The position numbers were made by a program, and so were the translations under genes. 64,000 nucleotides of DNA, taken from G963704535 sp963704535 (lineage in GTDB: Bacteria > Chloroflexota > Chloroflexia > Chloroflexales > Roseiflexaceae). The stretch covers positions 2,418,001 through 2,482,000 of the forward strand of contig OY969916.1 in NCBI GenBank assembly GCA_963704535.1, given 5' to 3'. Below, piece after piece: positions 36,787-45,729 of the stretch (the stretch's first letter is position 1; every line of letters starts with the position of its first letter). A model generated the notes under the pieces. The model was not told the DNA's origin. It saw nothing but the letters and a program-made list of their open reading frames with translations, and made no database searches.

Positions 36787-38184
36787 ATGTCACTTTTGGT
36801 TATGAAATTCGGGGGCACGTCAGTGGGGAACGCAGCGGCGATCGAGTCGCTGGCCACGATCACCCGCGAGCAGCGGGCCGAGTGGGGCCAGGTGGTGGTG
36901 GTGGTCTCGGCGATGAGCGGCGTGACCGATATGCTGCTGGAGGGCGCGCGAACGGCGGCCCACGGCGACCGGACCAGCTACGTCGGGCTGGCGCGGCGCC
37001 TGCGCGACAAGCACGCTGCCGCGCTGGCCGAGCTGGTCGGCGACGGCGAGGAGTTCGTGGTGCGCGACCAGGTCGAGCGGCTGATCGACGAGTTCGAGCT
37101 GCTCTGCCACAGCGTCAATGTGCTGGGCGAGGCCTCGGCGCGCGCGCTTGACGCGATCTCCAGCCTGGGGGAGCGCATGAGCGCGCGGGTGGTCGCGGCA
37201 GCGCTGCGGGCGTGCGGCATCGACGCCGAGGCGATCGACGCCGGCGAGATCATCATCACCACCGATCACTTCGGCGGGGCGGTGCCGCTCCAGGCCCAGA
37301 CCCAGGCGCGTACCCAGGCCCGCCTGGGGCCGCTGCTGGAGCGCGGCATCGTGCCCGTCGTCACCGGCTTCATCGGCGCCACCGCCGATGGCGTCACCAC
37401 CACGCTGGGCCGCGGCGGGTCGGACTACAGCGGGGCGATCGTCGGCGCCGCGCTGGGGGCCGGCGAGGTCACGATCTATACCGATGTGGACGGCGTCATG
37501 ACTACCGACCCGCGCCTGGCGCCCGACGCGCGCGTGATCCCGGTGCTATCCTACGCCGAGATGAGCGAGTTGGCCTACTTCGGCGCCAAAGTGCTGCACC
37601 CGCGCACCATCCGCCCGGTGGTCGAGCGCGACATCCCGCTGCGCATCCGCAACACCTTCAACCCCGAGCACCCCGGCACGCTGGTCGTCCAGGCGGTCGC
37701 GCCCAACGGCCAGACGATCAAGGCGGTGACGGCGATCCGCGGCCTCAGTTTGATCACGGTCGAGGGGCGCGGGATGATCGGCGTGCCGGGCGTGGCCGCG
37801 CGCACATTCGGCGCGGTCGCCAGCGTCGGCGCGAATGTGCTGATGATCTCGCAGGCGTCTTCAGAGCAAAGTATCTGCTTTGTCGTGCCAATGACTGTGG
37901 CGCATGCCGTCGCGGGCTCCCTAGAGGATGGGCTGGCGGTAGAGCTGGCCCGGCGCGACGTCGATCGGATCTCGGCCCGCGACGGCGTGGTGATCGTCAC
38001 GGCGGTGGGCGCCGGCATGCGCGATACGCCCGGCGTGGCCAGCCAGGTCTTCGGCGCGCTCGCGGCCCACACGATCAATGTGATCGCGATCGCCCAGGGC
38101 TCGTCGGAGTGCTCGATCAGCGTGGTCGTGGACGGGCACGACGGCGACGCGGCGGTGCATGCGATCCACGCGCTGACGATATAG
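36787..38184 (+). CDS. lysC: Aspartokinase
   Basis: 465 residues. Phosphorylates aspartate at the head of the Thr/Lys/Met pathway. Kinase motifs VMKFGGTSVG, SLGERMSARV and GFIGATADGVTTTLGRGGSDYSGA; two ACT domains in the last 150 residues (VPGVAARTFGAVAS and TPGVASQVFGALAAHTINVIAI), which bind the feedback amino acid in this family. AAGGAAAG precedes the ATG at 36787. It has no homoserine dehydrogenase fusion. Confidence 0.93.
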   Translation: MSLLVMKFGGTSVGNAAAIESLATITREQRAEWGQVVVVVSAMSGVTDMLLEGARTAAHGDRTSYVGLARRLRDKHAAALAELVGDGEEFVVRDQVERLIDEFELLCHSVNVLGEASARALDAISSLGERMSARVVAAALRACGIDAEAIDAGEIIITTDHFGGAVPLQAQTQARTQARLGPLLERGIVPVVTGFIGATADGVTTTLGRGGSDYSGAIVGAALGAGEVTIYTDVDGVMTTDPRLAPDARVIPVLSYAEMSELAYFGAKVLHPRTIRPVVERDIPLRIRNTFNPEHPGTLVVQAVAPNGQTIKAVTAIRGLSLITVEGRGMIGVPGVAARTFGAVASVGANVLMISQASSEQSICFVVPMTVAHAVAGSLEDGLAVELARRDVDRISARDGVVIVTAVGAGMRDTPGVASQVFGALAAHTINVIAIAQGSSECSISVVVDGHDGDAAVHAIHALTI

Positions 38185-38247
38185 GGCGATTTACGAAACG
38201 TGAAACGTGATGCGTGTTGCGTGTCGCGTGTTGCGTGGCGTCCGGGC

Positions 38248-38360
38248 GGCCACCGACGGCGGCCACGGAGGGCGGCCACCGACGGCGGCCACCGACGGCG
38301 GCCACTGACGGCGGCCACGGAGGGCGGCCACCGACGGCGGCCACGGAGGGCCTGCCCTAC
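38248..38360. repeat. GC-rich tandem repeat (CGGCGGCCAC units)
   Basis: About eight units of roughly 12-15 bp (CGGCGGCCACCGA, CGGAGGGCGGCCAC) lie between lysC and asd. The right edge and following words (GGAGGGCCTGCCCTACAGG, TTCTCGGT) reappear in slightly altered form at 57100-57135, marking a dispersed family. Flanked at left by GTGAAAC/GTGTTGC heptamers. Confidence 0.8.
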
Positions 38361-38429
38361 AGGTTCTCGGTTCTGTATCACCTTGTCATCTTGTCATCTT
38401 GTCATCTGGCCAGGGAAGGGAGCACAACC

Positions 38430-40034
38430 ATGTCTGAGCCGTCACTTGAGAAATTCACCAAACGGGCCAAGCAGGTGCTCCAGCTCGCGACCGAGGAGGC
38501 GCGGCACTTCGGCCATCCTGATGTCGGCGCCGAGCACCTGCTGCTGGGCATGCTCCGCGAGGGTGAGGGGCTCGCCGCGAGGGCCTTGAACGACCTGGGC
38601 GTCCAGCTTGCACAGGCGCGTAAGGCCGTCGTCGAGCTTATCGGCGGGCGGGGCGAGGAGCAGGACGGACCGAACCCGGTCATAAACGAGCGGGCCAAGA
38701 AGGTGATCACCTACGCTCTCGAAGAGGCCGAGCGCCTCGACCACCACTATATCGGCACCGAGCACCTGCTACTGGGCCTGGCCCGGCTCAACGAGGGCGT
38801 CGCGACCGGCGTCCTCGACACGCTCCAGATCAAGCCTGAGCAGATTCAGACCTACGTGCTGCGTATCCTGCGCGTAGGTCCCAACGCCCGGCCGCCGTTC
38901 GTCGCCGCAGCCTGGATGCAGCGGGTGGCGGAGCCGGGCGTTCCCCAGGCGGCGCCGGCCCGCCCACAGACCAGATTGAGCCGCCAGCGCATCCCAATCG
39001 CCATCCTGGGCGCCACTGGCGCGGTCGGCCAGCGCATGATCCAGTTGCTCCAGGGCCACCCCTGGTTCGAGATCGTGGCGCTGACCGGGTCGGAGCGCAC
39101 GGTCGGCCGACCCTACGGCGAGCTGGTGCGCTGGGTGCTCGACGATGCGCCGCCGCCGGAGGTGGCGCGGATGATCGTGCAGCCCAGCGATGCGCCGCTG
39201 GACGTGGCGCTGGCCCTCTCGGCGCTGCCGACCGACGCCGCCCGCGAGGTCGAGCCGCGCTGGGCCGAGCGCGTGGCAGTCTGCTCGAACGCCTCGACCT
39301 ACCGCATGACCCCCGACGTGCCACTGCTGATCCCGGAGGTCAACCCCGACCACTTGGCGCTGATCGAGCGCCAGCAGGCCGAGCGCGGCTGGATGGGCTG
39401 CCTGGTAACCAACCCAAACTGCGCGGCGATCGGGATTGTAATGGCGCTCAAACCGCTTCACGATGCCTTCGGGGTTCAGAAGGTCCACGCGGCGACGCTC
39501 CAGGCCGTCTCCGGCGCCGGCTACCCCGGCGTGGCCTCGCTCGACATCATCGACAATATCATCCCCAATATCGCCGACGGCGGCGAGGAGGCCAAGGTCG
39601 AGAGCGAGCCGCGCAAGCTGCTGGGGCGCATCGCCGACGGCCAGATCGTCGAGGCGCCGATCGCGATCAGCGCCCAGGTCTCGCGCGTGCCGGTGATCGA
39701 CGGGCACACCGCGCTGCTGTCGATCGGCTTCGAGCGCCGGCCCACGGTCGAGGAGGCGATCGCGGCGCTGGAGCGCTTCCAGGCACCCGAGCCGGTGCGG
39801 GGGCTGCCGAGCGCGCCGGCGCACCCGCTGATCGTGCGGCGCGAGCGCGACCGACCGCAGCCGCGCCGCGACCGCGACGCCGGCGCGGGCATGAGCGCCA
39901 GCATCGGGCGCGTGCGGGAGTGCCCGCTGCTCGACCTGCGGCTGGTGGTGCTTGCCCACAACACCATTCGCGGTGCGGCGGGTGGTGCACTGCTCAACGC
40001 CGAGCTGCTGGTCGCGTCGGGTATTGTCGCGTAA
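38430..40034 (+). CDS. asd: Aspartate-semialdehyde dehydrogenase fused to an N-terminal Clp repeat domain
   Basis: 534 residues from the ATG at 38430 (AAGGGAG upstream). Residues 1 to about 145 are a double Clp_N domain, each half with an EHLLLG motif (VGAEHLLLGML, IGTEHLLLGLA) as in ClpA/ClpC substrate-adaptor sites. After a Pro/Ala-rich linker, residues about 185-534 are an archaeal/fungal-type Asd: ILGATGAVGQRM and catalytic Cys in NPNCAAIG. Asd makes aspartate semialdehyde after lysC. No stop or internal ribosome site separates the parts, so the fusion seems real; Met220-type internal starts lie inside Asd. Confidence 0.85.
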   Translation: MSEPSLEKFTKRAKQVLQLATEEARHFGHPDVGAEHLLLGMLREGEGLAARALNDLGVQLAQARKAVVELIGGRGEEQDGPNPVINERAKKVITYALEEAERLDHHYIGTEHLLLGLARLNEGVATGVLDTLQIKPEQIQTYVLRILRVGPNARPPFVAAAWMQRVAEPGVPQAAPARPQTRLSRQRIPIAILGATGAVGQRMIQLLQGHPWFEIVALTGSERTVGRPYGELVRWVLDDAPPPEVARMIVQPSDAPLDVALALSALPTDAAREVEPRWAERVAVCSNASTYRMTPDVPLLIPEVNPDHLALIERQQAERGWMGCLVTNPNCAAIGIVMALKPLHDAFGVQKVHAATLQAVSGAGYPGVASLDIIDNIIPNIADGGEEAKVESEPRKLLGRIADGQIVEAPIAISAQVSRVPVIDGHTALLSIGFERRPTVEEAIAALERFQAPEPVRGLPSAPAHPLIVRRERDRPQPRRDRDAGAGMSASIGRVRECPLLDLRLVVLAHNTIRGAAGGALLNAELLVASGIVA

Positions 40035-40062
40035 TTGTCCGTTGTCAGAGGAGCAAATATAC

Positions 40063-41200
40063 ATGGAACGTTCAGACGAGCTATCCGCCGCCGTCGCCGC
40101 GCCAGCCCTGGCCGAGGAAACGATCGTTTTCACCCGCGGCGTGCCGCCGCCGGAGGTCTTCCCCACTGAACAGCTCTCGATCTGCTTCGATGCGGTCCTG
40201 CGGGCCGACCCGGCGGTTGTGCTTCAGTACGGCCAGCAGCCCGGCTACCCGGCGTTGCGCCAGCTCCTGGCCGGGGAGTATGGCGTGGAGGCAAGCCAGG
40301 TGATGGTCGCCAATGGGTCGCTCCAACTCCAGGATCTGGTGGCCGCGCACCTGGTGCGCCCCGGGCATGACGGTCCTGACCGAGCAGCCCAGCTACGACC
40401 GGGCGATCACCACCTTCCGGCGGCGCGGCGCGCGCACGATCGGCATCCCGATCGAGGACGACGGGATCAGCGTCGAGCGGCTGGAGGCGGCGCTGAAGCG
40501 CGAGGTCCCGGCGTTTCTGTATCTGGTGCCCGACTTCCAGAACCCGGCCGGCGCGACCACCTCGCTGGCCAAGCGGCGCGCGGTCGTCGAGCTGGCGGAG
40601 CGCTATGGATTCTGGGTGATCGAGGATGTGCCCTACCGCAAGCTGCGCTACCGTGGCGAGGACCTGCCGCTGCTGCGCGAGATCGATGCGCGACGGGTGA
40701 TCACCATGAGTTCGTTCAGCAAACTGCTCAGCCCAGGGCTGCGCGTGGGCTACATGGTCGCCCCGGTCGAGCTGGTGGCGGCGATAACAAGGCAGGGCGA
40801 GGATACCTACCTTTCGCCGGTGCTGCCGACCCAGGCCGCTGTAGCCGAGTTCATCCGGCGCGGCTGGCTCCAGCCCAATATCGAGCGGCTGCGCGCCCAC
40901 TACCGGCCACGCTGGCAGGCGATGATCGGCGCGACCGAGCGGCACCTGGCTGGGGTGCGGGCGCTTGTGCCCGACGGCGGCTTTTTCATCAGCCTAATGC
41001 TGCCGGAAACGGCCAACACCGCCAACCTGGTCGGGCGCGCCAAACAGCAGGGCCTGAGCCTTTCGCCCGGCCTGCCGTTCTTCGCCGACCCCGACCAAGG
41101 CGACGCACCCGATGGCGAGCGCTTTGTGCGCCTGCCGTTCTGCGCGGTGACGCCCGAGCAGATCGACGAGGGCGTGCGGCGGCTGGCGAGCCTCCTTTAA
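40063..41200 (+). CDS. PLP-dependent class I/II aminotransferase (2-aminoadipate-type), one frameshift
   Basis: About 379 codons from the ATG at 40063 (GAGGAG upstream). One extra base at 40365-40366 (after CCCGGG, before ATGACG) splits the frame; the joined protein is full length. Motifs: LQYGQQPGYPALRQLL, LVPDFQNPAGATTS, VIEDVPYRKLRY and the PLP lysine in MSSFSKLLSPGLRVGY. It is similar in type to the gene at 12328. Following asd, it may act in the aspartate pathway or in lysine synthesis. Confidence 0.82.
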
Positions 41201-41204
41201 CCTG

Positions 41205-41252
41205 AACAAGGGGGAGTTTGAGAGGCAGCCCCCTCAAGAACCCCTTTCCACC
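41205..41252. repeat. Family A repeat core, possible terminator
   Basis: GGGGGAGTTTGAG-AGGCAGCC-CCCTCAAGAACCCC is an imperfect hairpin right after the aminotransferase stop. It lacks the outer GAGACTGTTTGAAAAG ends. No clean T-run follows on the plus strand. Confidence 0.6.
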
Positions 41253-41269
41253 TAATAATATATTTTAAA

Positions 41270-41300
41270 CTTGACAGCATGACACTCAAGTTTATATAAT
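41270..41300 (+). promoter_or_regulatory. dnaJ-hspR promoter overlapped by a HAIR (HspR) operator
   Basis: TTGACA (41271-41276), an 18-bp spacer and TATAAT (41295-41300). The spacer and -35 box hold CTTGACA-N7-ACTCAAG at 41270-41290, matching the HAIR consensus CTTGAGT-N7-ACTCAAG with two mismatches in the left arm. Binding here would block polymerase. The second gene of the operon encodes an HspR-type repressor, so autoregulation is expected. Confidence 0.82.
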
Positions 41301-41338
41301 AGCGCCTGAATATATCGCTGTCGAGGAGCCGGGCCGCA

Positions 41339-42238
41339 ATGAGCTACCAGGACTACTACAAGACCCTTGGGGTCGAACGAAGCGCCAGCGACGCCGAGAT
41401 CAAGAAGGCGTACCGCAAGCTGGCGCGCCAGTACCATCCAGACATCAACCCTGGCAATAAGACCGCCGAGACGCGGTTCAAAGAGATCAACGAGGCCTAC
41501 GAGGTGTTGTCCGACAAGACCAAACGCGAGAAGTATGATCGCTTCGGGCGCGACTGGCAGCGCTACGAGCAAGGCGGCGGCTTCGACTGGGGCAACTCCG
41601 GTGGGGCCGGGGCGGCTGGCGGCGGTTACGCCGACTTCTTCGAGTCGCTGTTCGGCGGCGGCGGCGGCGGCCGGACAAGCACCGGCGGGCGCGGCGCCGG
41701 CGGCATGCGGATGGACGGTCAGGACACCGAGCAGCAGGCCGAGATCACGTTGGAGGAGGCATTCTCCGGCACGCAGCGCAGCCTAATGGCCCACGGCGCC
41801 AACGGGGCACGCAGCATCAACGTCAAGATCCCGGCGGGGGTCGATACCGGCTCGCGGGTGCGGGTGGCCGGCGAAGGCGGCACGGGGATCGGCGGCGGCA
41901 AGCGGGGCGATCTGTACCTGGTCGTCAAGGTGATGCCGCATACCCGCTTCGAGCGGCGCGGCGACGACTTGGAAACCAGCGTCCAGGCCGATCTCTACAC
42001 ACTGCTGCTCGGCGGCGAGGTGCGTGTGCCGGTCATGGGCGGCAAGACAGTCACGCTGCAAGTGCCGGCTGGGACGCAGAATAGCCGGCGCTTCCGGGTC
42101 GGCGGGCAGGGAATGCCGCGCCTGCGCGCCCCGGAGACCCGCGGCGACCTGTACGTGGCGCTGGAGGTTCAGCTCCCGACGAACCTTTCCAATAAGGAGC
42201 GCGAGCTGTTCGAGCAGCTACGGACGATTCGTCAGTAG
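41339..42238 (+). CDS. dnaJ: DnaJ/CbpA-type J-domain co-chaperone
   Basis: 299 residues. J domain at residues 1-70 with HPD (QYHPDINPG), then a Gly/Phe-rich linker (FESLFGGGGGG), then two C-terminal beta domains (ITLEEAFSGTQRSL, GVDTGSRVRVAGEGG). The zinc-finger CxxCxGxG repeats of DnaJ type I are absent, so this is a type II/CbpA form. It stimulates DnaK ATPase. GAGGAG lies about 10 nt upstream of the ATG at 41339. Heat-regulated through HAIR/HspR by inference. Confidence 0.88.
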   Translation: MSYQDYYKTLGVERSASDAEIKKAYRKLARQYHPDINPGNKTAETRFKEINEAYEVLSDKTKREKYDRFGRDWQRYEQGGGFDWGNSGGAGAAGGGYADFFESLFGGGGGGRTSTGGRGAGGMRMDGQDTEQQAEITLEEAFSGTQRSLMAHGANGARSINVKIPAGVDTGSRVRVAGEGGTGIGGGKRGDLYLVVKVMPHTRFERRGDDLETSVQADLYTLLLGGEVRVPVMGGKTVTLQVPAGTQNSRRFRVGGQGMPRLRAPETRGDLYVALEVQLPTNLSNKERELFEQLRTIRQ

Positions 42239-42417
42239 TCCGTTGTCAGTGGTCAGTAGTCAGTTGCAGCCGACCACCGGCTTTCCCTGACAAGATGACA
42301 AGATGAAAGGGTGAAGGGTGAAGGGGTGACAAGATGACATATCAGGCACCACGCTTTACGCTTCATGCTTCACGTTTCACGGCCCGACGGACAAAGGACA
42401 ACTGACAACTGACAACA

Positions 42418-42729
42418 ATGGCAGATCAGTACTACACCATCAAGATCGCCGCCGAGCTGTGTGGCCTGCACGAGCAGAGCCTGCGCATGTACGAGCGGCG
42501 CGGCCTGATCGCCCCACAGCGCAGCCCCGGCAACATCCGGCGCTTCTGTGACCAGGACGTCGAGCGCATCCGCTTTATCAAGCGGCTGGTCGACGACCTG
42601 GGGGTGAACCTGGCCGGTGTCGAGGTCATCTTGCATATGCGCCAGCAGTTGATGGAGGCGCAGCGCGAACTAGCGGCGCTGCGGCACGACCACGAGCGCC
42701 TACTCAGGGAGCGGGCGTCGAGCCGCTGA
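42418..42729 (+). CDS. hspR: HspR-type MerR-family heat-shock repressor
   Basis: 103 residues. N-terminal MerR winged HTH: YYTIKIAAELCGLHEQSLRMYERRGLIAPQRSPGNIRRF, then ERIRFIKRLVDDLGVNLAGVEVILHM, the HspR signature, and a short coiled C-terminus. Represses chaperone genes through HAIR. It has no clear Shine-Dalgarno; the 180-bp gap after dnaJ is filled with repeats (TGACAAC, GTGAAGG). The 3' end overlaps the convergent gene by 26 bp. Confidence 0.87.
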   Translation: MADQYYTIKIAAELCGLHEQSLRMYERRGLIAPQRSPGNIRRFCDQDVERIRFIKRLVDDLGVNLAGVEVILHMRQQLMEAQRELAALRHDHERLLRERASSR

Positions 42730-43120
42730 CCCGCTCTAGGTAGCGCGGGTTGGCGACTGCGAGCTGCTCCTCAACCGTCCGCCGCAGGTGTGCCAGGAGC
42801 GCCCCACGCTGCGGCCCCGCATCATAGTCCCCGGCCCGAATCCGTTCGCACAGCCGGCGTGTTCCCTCGGCGACCGCCGCACGCAGTTCTGCACCCGCCG
42901 GCTCCCCCGACACACTTCCCTCCAGCTCGGTCATACGGCGCCAGGCGGCGGCCAGGTGCTCCTCGCCCAGCGCCAGCTCCCGCTCGACGACCGCCAGCAC
43001 ATTGGCCGCCACCAGGGTCTGGAAGCGCAGGCGCGGCTCGGCCAGCGCCGGGATCACCTGCTGCTCAAGGTGCATCCGCGCGGCGGCGATCAGCTCGGCG
43101 GCGGTGGGGTGATCGTACAT
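42704..43120 (-). CDS. DUF6285-like protein
   Basis: 138 residues from the ATG at 43120 (GGAG 6-7 nt upstream). All-helical, starting YDHPTAAELIAAARMHLEQQVIPAL, a pattern I associate with DUF6285 proteins found beside phosphotransferase-family (ACAD10/11-like) and acyl-CoA dehydrogenase genes. Here the neighbour is indeed such a phosphotransferase gene on the same strand, and an acyl-CoA dehydrogenase lies 6 kb away. Role unknown. Confidence 0.65.
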   Translation of the reverse strand: MYDHPTAAELIAAARMHLEQQVIPALAEPRLRFQTLVAANVLAVVERELALGEEHLAAAWRRMTELEGSVSGEPAGAELRAAVAEGTRRLCERIRAGDYDAGPQRGALLAHLRRTVEEQLAVANPRYLERVSGSTPAP

Positions 43121-43130
43121 GGCAAGCTCC

Positions 43131-43327
43131 AAGAACAAAGAACTAAGAACCAAGAACTAAGAACCGAAGATAGAGGATGGAGGATGGAAGATAGAGGATG
43201 AGCCGCTGGAATGCCATCCTCCATCCTGCATCTTCCATCCTCATTAATGCCGATGGCCGGTAGTCAGTGGTCGGTGGTCAGTGGTCGGCGGTCGGTGGTC
43301 ATCACGTTTCACGTTTCACGTTTCACG
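43131..43327. repeat. Mixed short-repeat block
   Basis: Successive arrays of AAGAACC/AAGAACTAAGAAC, ATGGAGGATGG with its complement CCATCCTCCATCC (an inverted pair around 43200), GGTCAGTGGTC and GTTTCACGTTTCACG. The last array contributes the stop codon of the phosphotransferase gene. Confidence 0.75.
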
Positions 43328-44359
43328 CTCGGCCTCCTCGATCAGCGTCAGAAACTCAAGCTCCATCTCGGCGGCCCGGCGACCCAGGCTGACCAGCTCG
43401 ACGCTGGGGTCGGCGCCGGAGAGGTGGCGCTGGGCTTGGGAATGGCAGGTGGCAGCCCAACGCAGGTTGCCCAGCAGCTCCCAGTAGCGCACCGCCGCCC
43501 GGTTGACCGCGCGCCCGGCGGCAGCCTCGTAGGCCGCCAGGTAGGGGCCGAGGTCGCCCACGCCGCCGACGCGCCGGTGGTCCTGGCCGAAGCGCCAGTC
43601 GCGCACGCAGGGCCAGGCGATGTCCTCGTGCGGGTCGCCGACGTGGGCGAACTCCCAGTCGATCACCGCCCGCAGCCCGCCCGGCCCGACGATCAGGTTG
43701 CCGACCCGGAAGTCGCCGTGGACCAGCGTGAGCCGCTCGCAGGCGGGCGCGTGGGCCTCGACCCAGCGCAGCCCCAGCTCCAGCGCCGGGCTGTCGAGCT
43801 GGAGGTCGCGCAGCAGCGCCCGTGTGCCGTCGACGGCGTGGAGCGCCGGGGAGCGCCCGGCGGGCGGGCGCAGCAGGAAGTCGAGGCCGGCGGCTTCCAC
43901 GTCGATCGCGTGGATGCGGGCGAGCTGCTGGGCCATCTGGGCCGGGAGCAGCGCGCGGGCGGCGGCCAGCTCCGGCCGGCGCACTACGCGCGGCCCGATC
44001 GACTCGCCCTCGACGCGGTCCATCAGCAGGAACGACCGGCCCAGCGCCGCGCCATCCGCATCCAGCCAGCGTGGGCGGGGCGCCAGCACGCCGGCCGCAT
44101 ACGCCGCCCGCAGCAGTGCGAACTCCTCGGCCCGATCGAGCGCGTTCGGGTTCATGCTGCTGGCCTGGTCCATCCGCAGCACCAGCGCGTGCGGCCCGGC
44201 CTCCGGCCCGCCAGCGATCGTTATGTCGAGCGCCCAAGTCTCGCGCGAGGCGCCGCCGGCGATCGGCCGCGCGGCGGTGATCTCGGCGGGGGCGCCGGCC
44301 GCAGAGGTGATGAAGGTAGCGAGGCGGGCGCGCAGGGCGTCAAGGTTTGGTTGAGTCAT
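43316..44359 (-). CDS. Phosphotransferase-family protein (ACAD10/11-like APH fold)
   Basis: 347 residues from the ATG at 44359. APH-fold kinase: GGASRETW in the N-lobe, LVLRMDQ (catalytic-lobe lysine replaced by R in this group), Brenner motif LTLVHGDFRVGNLIV and VIDWEFAHVGDPHEDIAW. Homologues fused to or beside acyl-CoA dehydrogenases phosphorylate hydroxyacyl-CoA, so a role in 4-hydroxy fatty acid breakdown is possible. The final ERET and TGA lie in a GTGAAAC repeat. Confidence 0.8.
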   Translation of the reverse strand: MTQPNLDALRARLATFITSAAGAPAEITAARPIAGGASRETWALDITIAGGPEAGPHALVLRMDQASSMNPNALDRAEEFALLRAAYAAGVLAPRPRWLDADGAALGRSFLLMDRVEGESIGPRVVRRPELAAARALLPAQMAQQLARIHAIDVEAAGLDFLLRPPAGRSPALHAVDGTRALLRDLQLDSPALELGLRWVEAHAPACERLTLVHGDFRVGNLIVGPGGLRAVIDWEFAHVGDPHEDIAWPCVRDWRFGQDHRRVGGVGDLGPYLAAYEAAAGRAVNRAAVRYWELLGNLRWAATCHSQAQRHLSGADPSVELVSLGRRAAEMELEFLTLIEEAERET

Positions 44360-44367
44360 GGCGAGGC

Positions 44368-45729
44368 TCACTCTTGTAGCTTCTGGATCTGTTGCTCCAG
44401 CTTTGGGATCTCGCGCACCAGGTCCTTGATTTCATTTCTAATCCAGGGCTCGGTGCTGGTACCGTACTTGGCGGCCATGACTTCTAGCTCACCGAGGCGC
44501 TGGCGCTTGGCCCTGAGCTGCTCCTGAAGCGTTGCAATGCGCTCGGCGCGCTCCTCTCCATTCCCACCTGGTGGGCCTGGAGGCGAGCCGATCTCTTGCC
44601 ACTTGCGGTTGTCAACGATCCAGCGGGTGAAGCTTTCGGCGCTGACGCGCCAGTGGCCGCCGCGCCAGATAGTACACTGCTGATCGTCTGTCTGCTCGAT
44701 TAGTCTCCCATCGGCCAACCAGCGCAGCTCTTTCTGATACTGTTCCGCCGGCTTCTGGCTGCTCGGACTACTGCCGCGCTTCCGTCGTTCGGCCAGCGCC
44801 AGCAGCAGAATCGCACGCTGGATGCCAATATCGAGACGTTGCCAGAGACCCTCAAAATGATCTATGGCTTCGCGCTGGAGTATTCGGCTCACTTCGGCAT
44901 AGCGCTTCTTCTGGTCTTTCCCGGAGACAACCGCCTCAAAGAGCGCTGCGCCGGCCATCTGGACCAGGTACGGATGGCAACCTGTCGCACGTATGAGATA
45001 GGCGCGGTCCTCCTGCGAGAAGTTTACCTCGGTGCCTTCCAGCGCATAATCAAGCAGTTGATCAACCTGATTCCGGCGCAGGTGCGGCAGGCGCACCTCG
45101 ATAAGATTGTTGAAAAAGGGCGAACCAAGCGGGTTAATCTCCTGACTGCGGCGGTTCATCTCGACGATCGACATGCGGCTGGCGGTGACGAGCGAGAGGC
45201 TATCGAGCTTGGTCGAGAAAGACCGTAGTGAGCCAAAGAACTCGGCGGTATTGAAGTTCGTATGATGGAGCAATGTGTCAAACTCGTCGATAAGCAGCAC
45301 CACGCGCCGGTCCTGGCGCGCCAGTAGGCTGAACAGTTGCAGCAAGGTAAAGGAGCCGAAAAAGCTTTTTCGCACCACCTGGAGTTGAACCTGGAGTTTT
45401 TCCTCCTGGAACATTGACTCGATCTGGTCAAGCACATGCCTCCAGAAGTTCGCCGGCTGGTAGCTTAACGGAAACAGATGGCAGTCGATCTCGATAAAAC
45501 AAAATTGCACAGCTCTTTCCAGCCACTCGGATTTTATATGTTCGTCTGCGATATAGTTCAACAGCGAAGATTTTCCAATATGCGGATCGCCGACGATAGC
45601 GGTACTCTCGCTGTTCGAGATGCGCGCGAAAACGGTCTGGATTGCGTTCTCGCGCCCGACGAAATGATCGGGATGCACGGTTTTTCCATAGACGAAAGGG
45701 TTCGGTCTACGTCCAGGCACTAGTGTCAC
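44368..45729 (-). CDS. STAND/AAA-like ATPase
   Basis: 453 residues, GTG start at 45729 (GTG at 45720 is an alternative). N-terminal RRPNPFVYGKTV and HFVGRENAIQ box, Walker A GDPHIGKSSLL, Walker B VVLLIDEFDTLL, sensor-like VTASRMSI, a winged-helix-like region, then a coiled-coil tail (AERIATLQEQLRAKRQRL and IPKLEQQIQKLQE). It overlaps the next ATPase gene by 23 nt on the same strand. Its role is unknown; this family serves signalling and conflict systems. Confidence 0.78.
   Translation of the reverse strand: MTLVPGRRPNPFVYGKTVHPDHFVGRENAIQTVFARISNSESTAIVGDPHIGKSSLLNYIADEHIKSEWLERAVQFCFIEIDCHLFPLSYQPANFWRHVLDQIESMFQEEKLQVQLQVVRKSFFGSFTLLQLFSLLARQDRRVVLLIDEFDTLLHHTNFNTAEFFGSLRSFSTKLDSLSLVTASRMSIVEMNRRSQEINPLGSPFFNNLIEVRLPHLRRNQVDQLLDYALEGTEVNFSQEDRAYLIRATGCHPYLVQMAGAALFEAVVSGKDQKKRYAEVSRILQREAIDHFEGLWQRLDIGIQRAILLLALAERRKRGSSPSSQKPAEQYQKELRWLADGRLIEQTDDQQCTIWRGGHWRVSAESFTRWIVDNRKWQEIGSPPGPPGGNGEERAERIATLQEQLRAKRQRLGELEVMAAKYGTSTEPWIRNEIKDLVREIPKLEQQIQKLQE

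Noticed and set aside
38214..38429. N-terminal 72-residue extension of the Clp_N-asd frame
   Set aside because: It is translated tandem GC-rich repeat DNA with no ribosome site; AAGGGAG before the ATG at 38430 fits the start of the Clp_N domain.
42300..43330. CRISPR array suspicion from regular short repeats
   Set aside because: Units are 7-11 bp with no unique spacers of constant length, and no cas gene is present.
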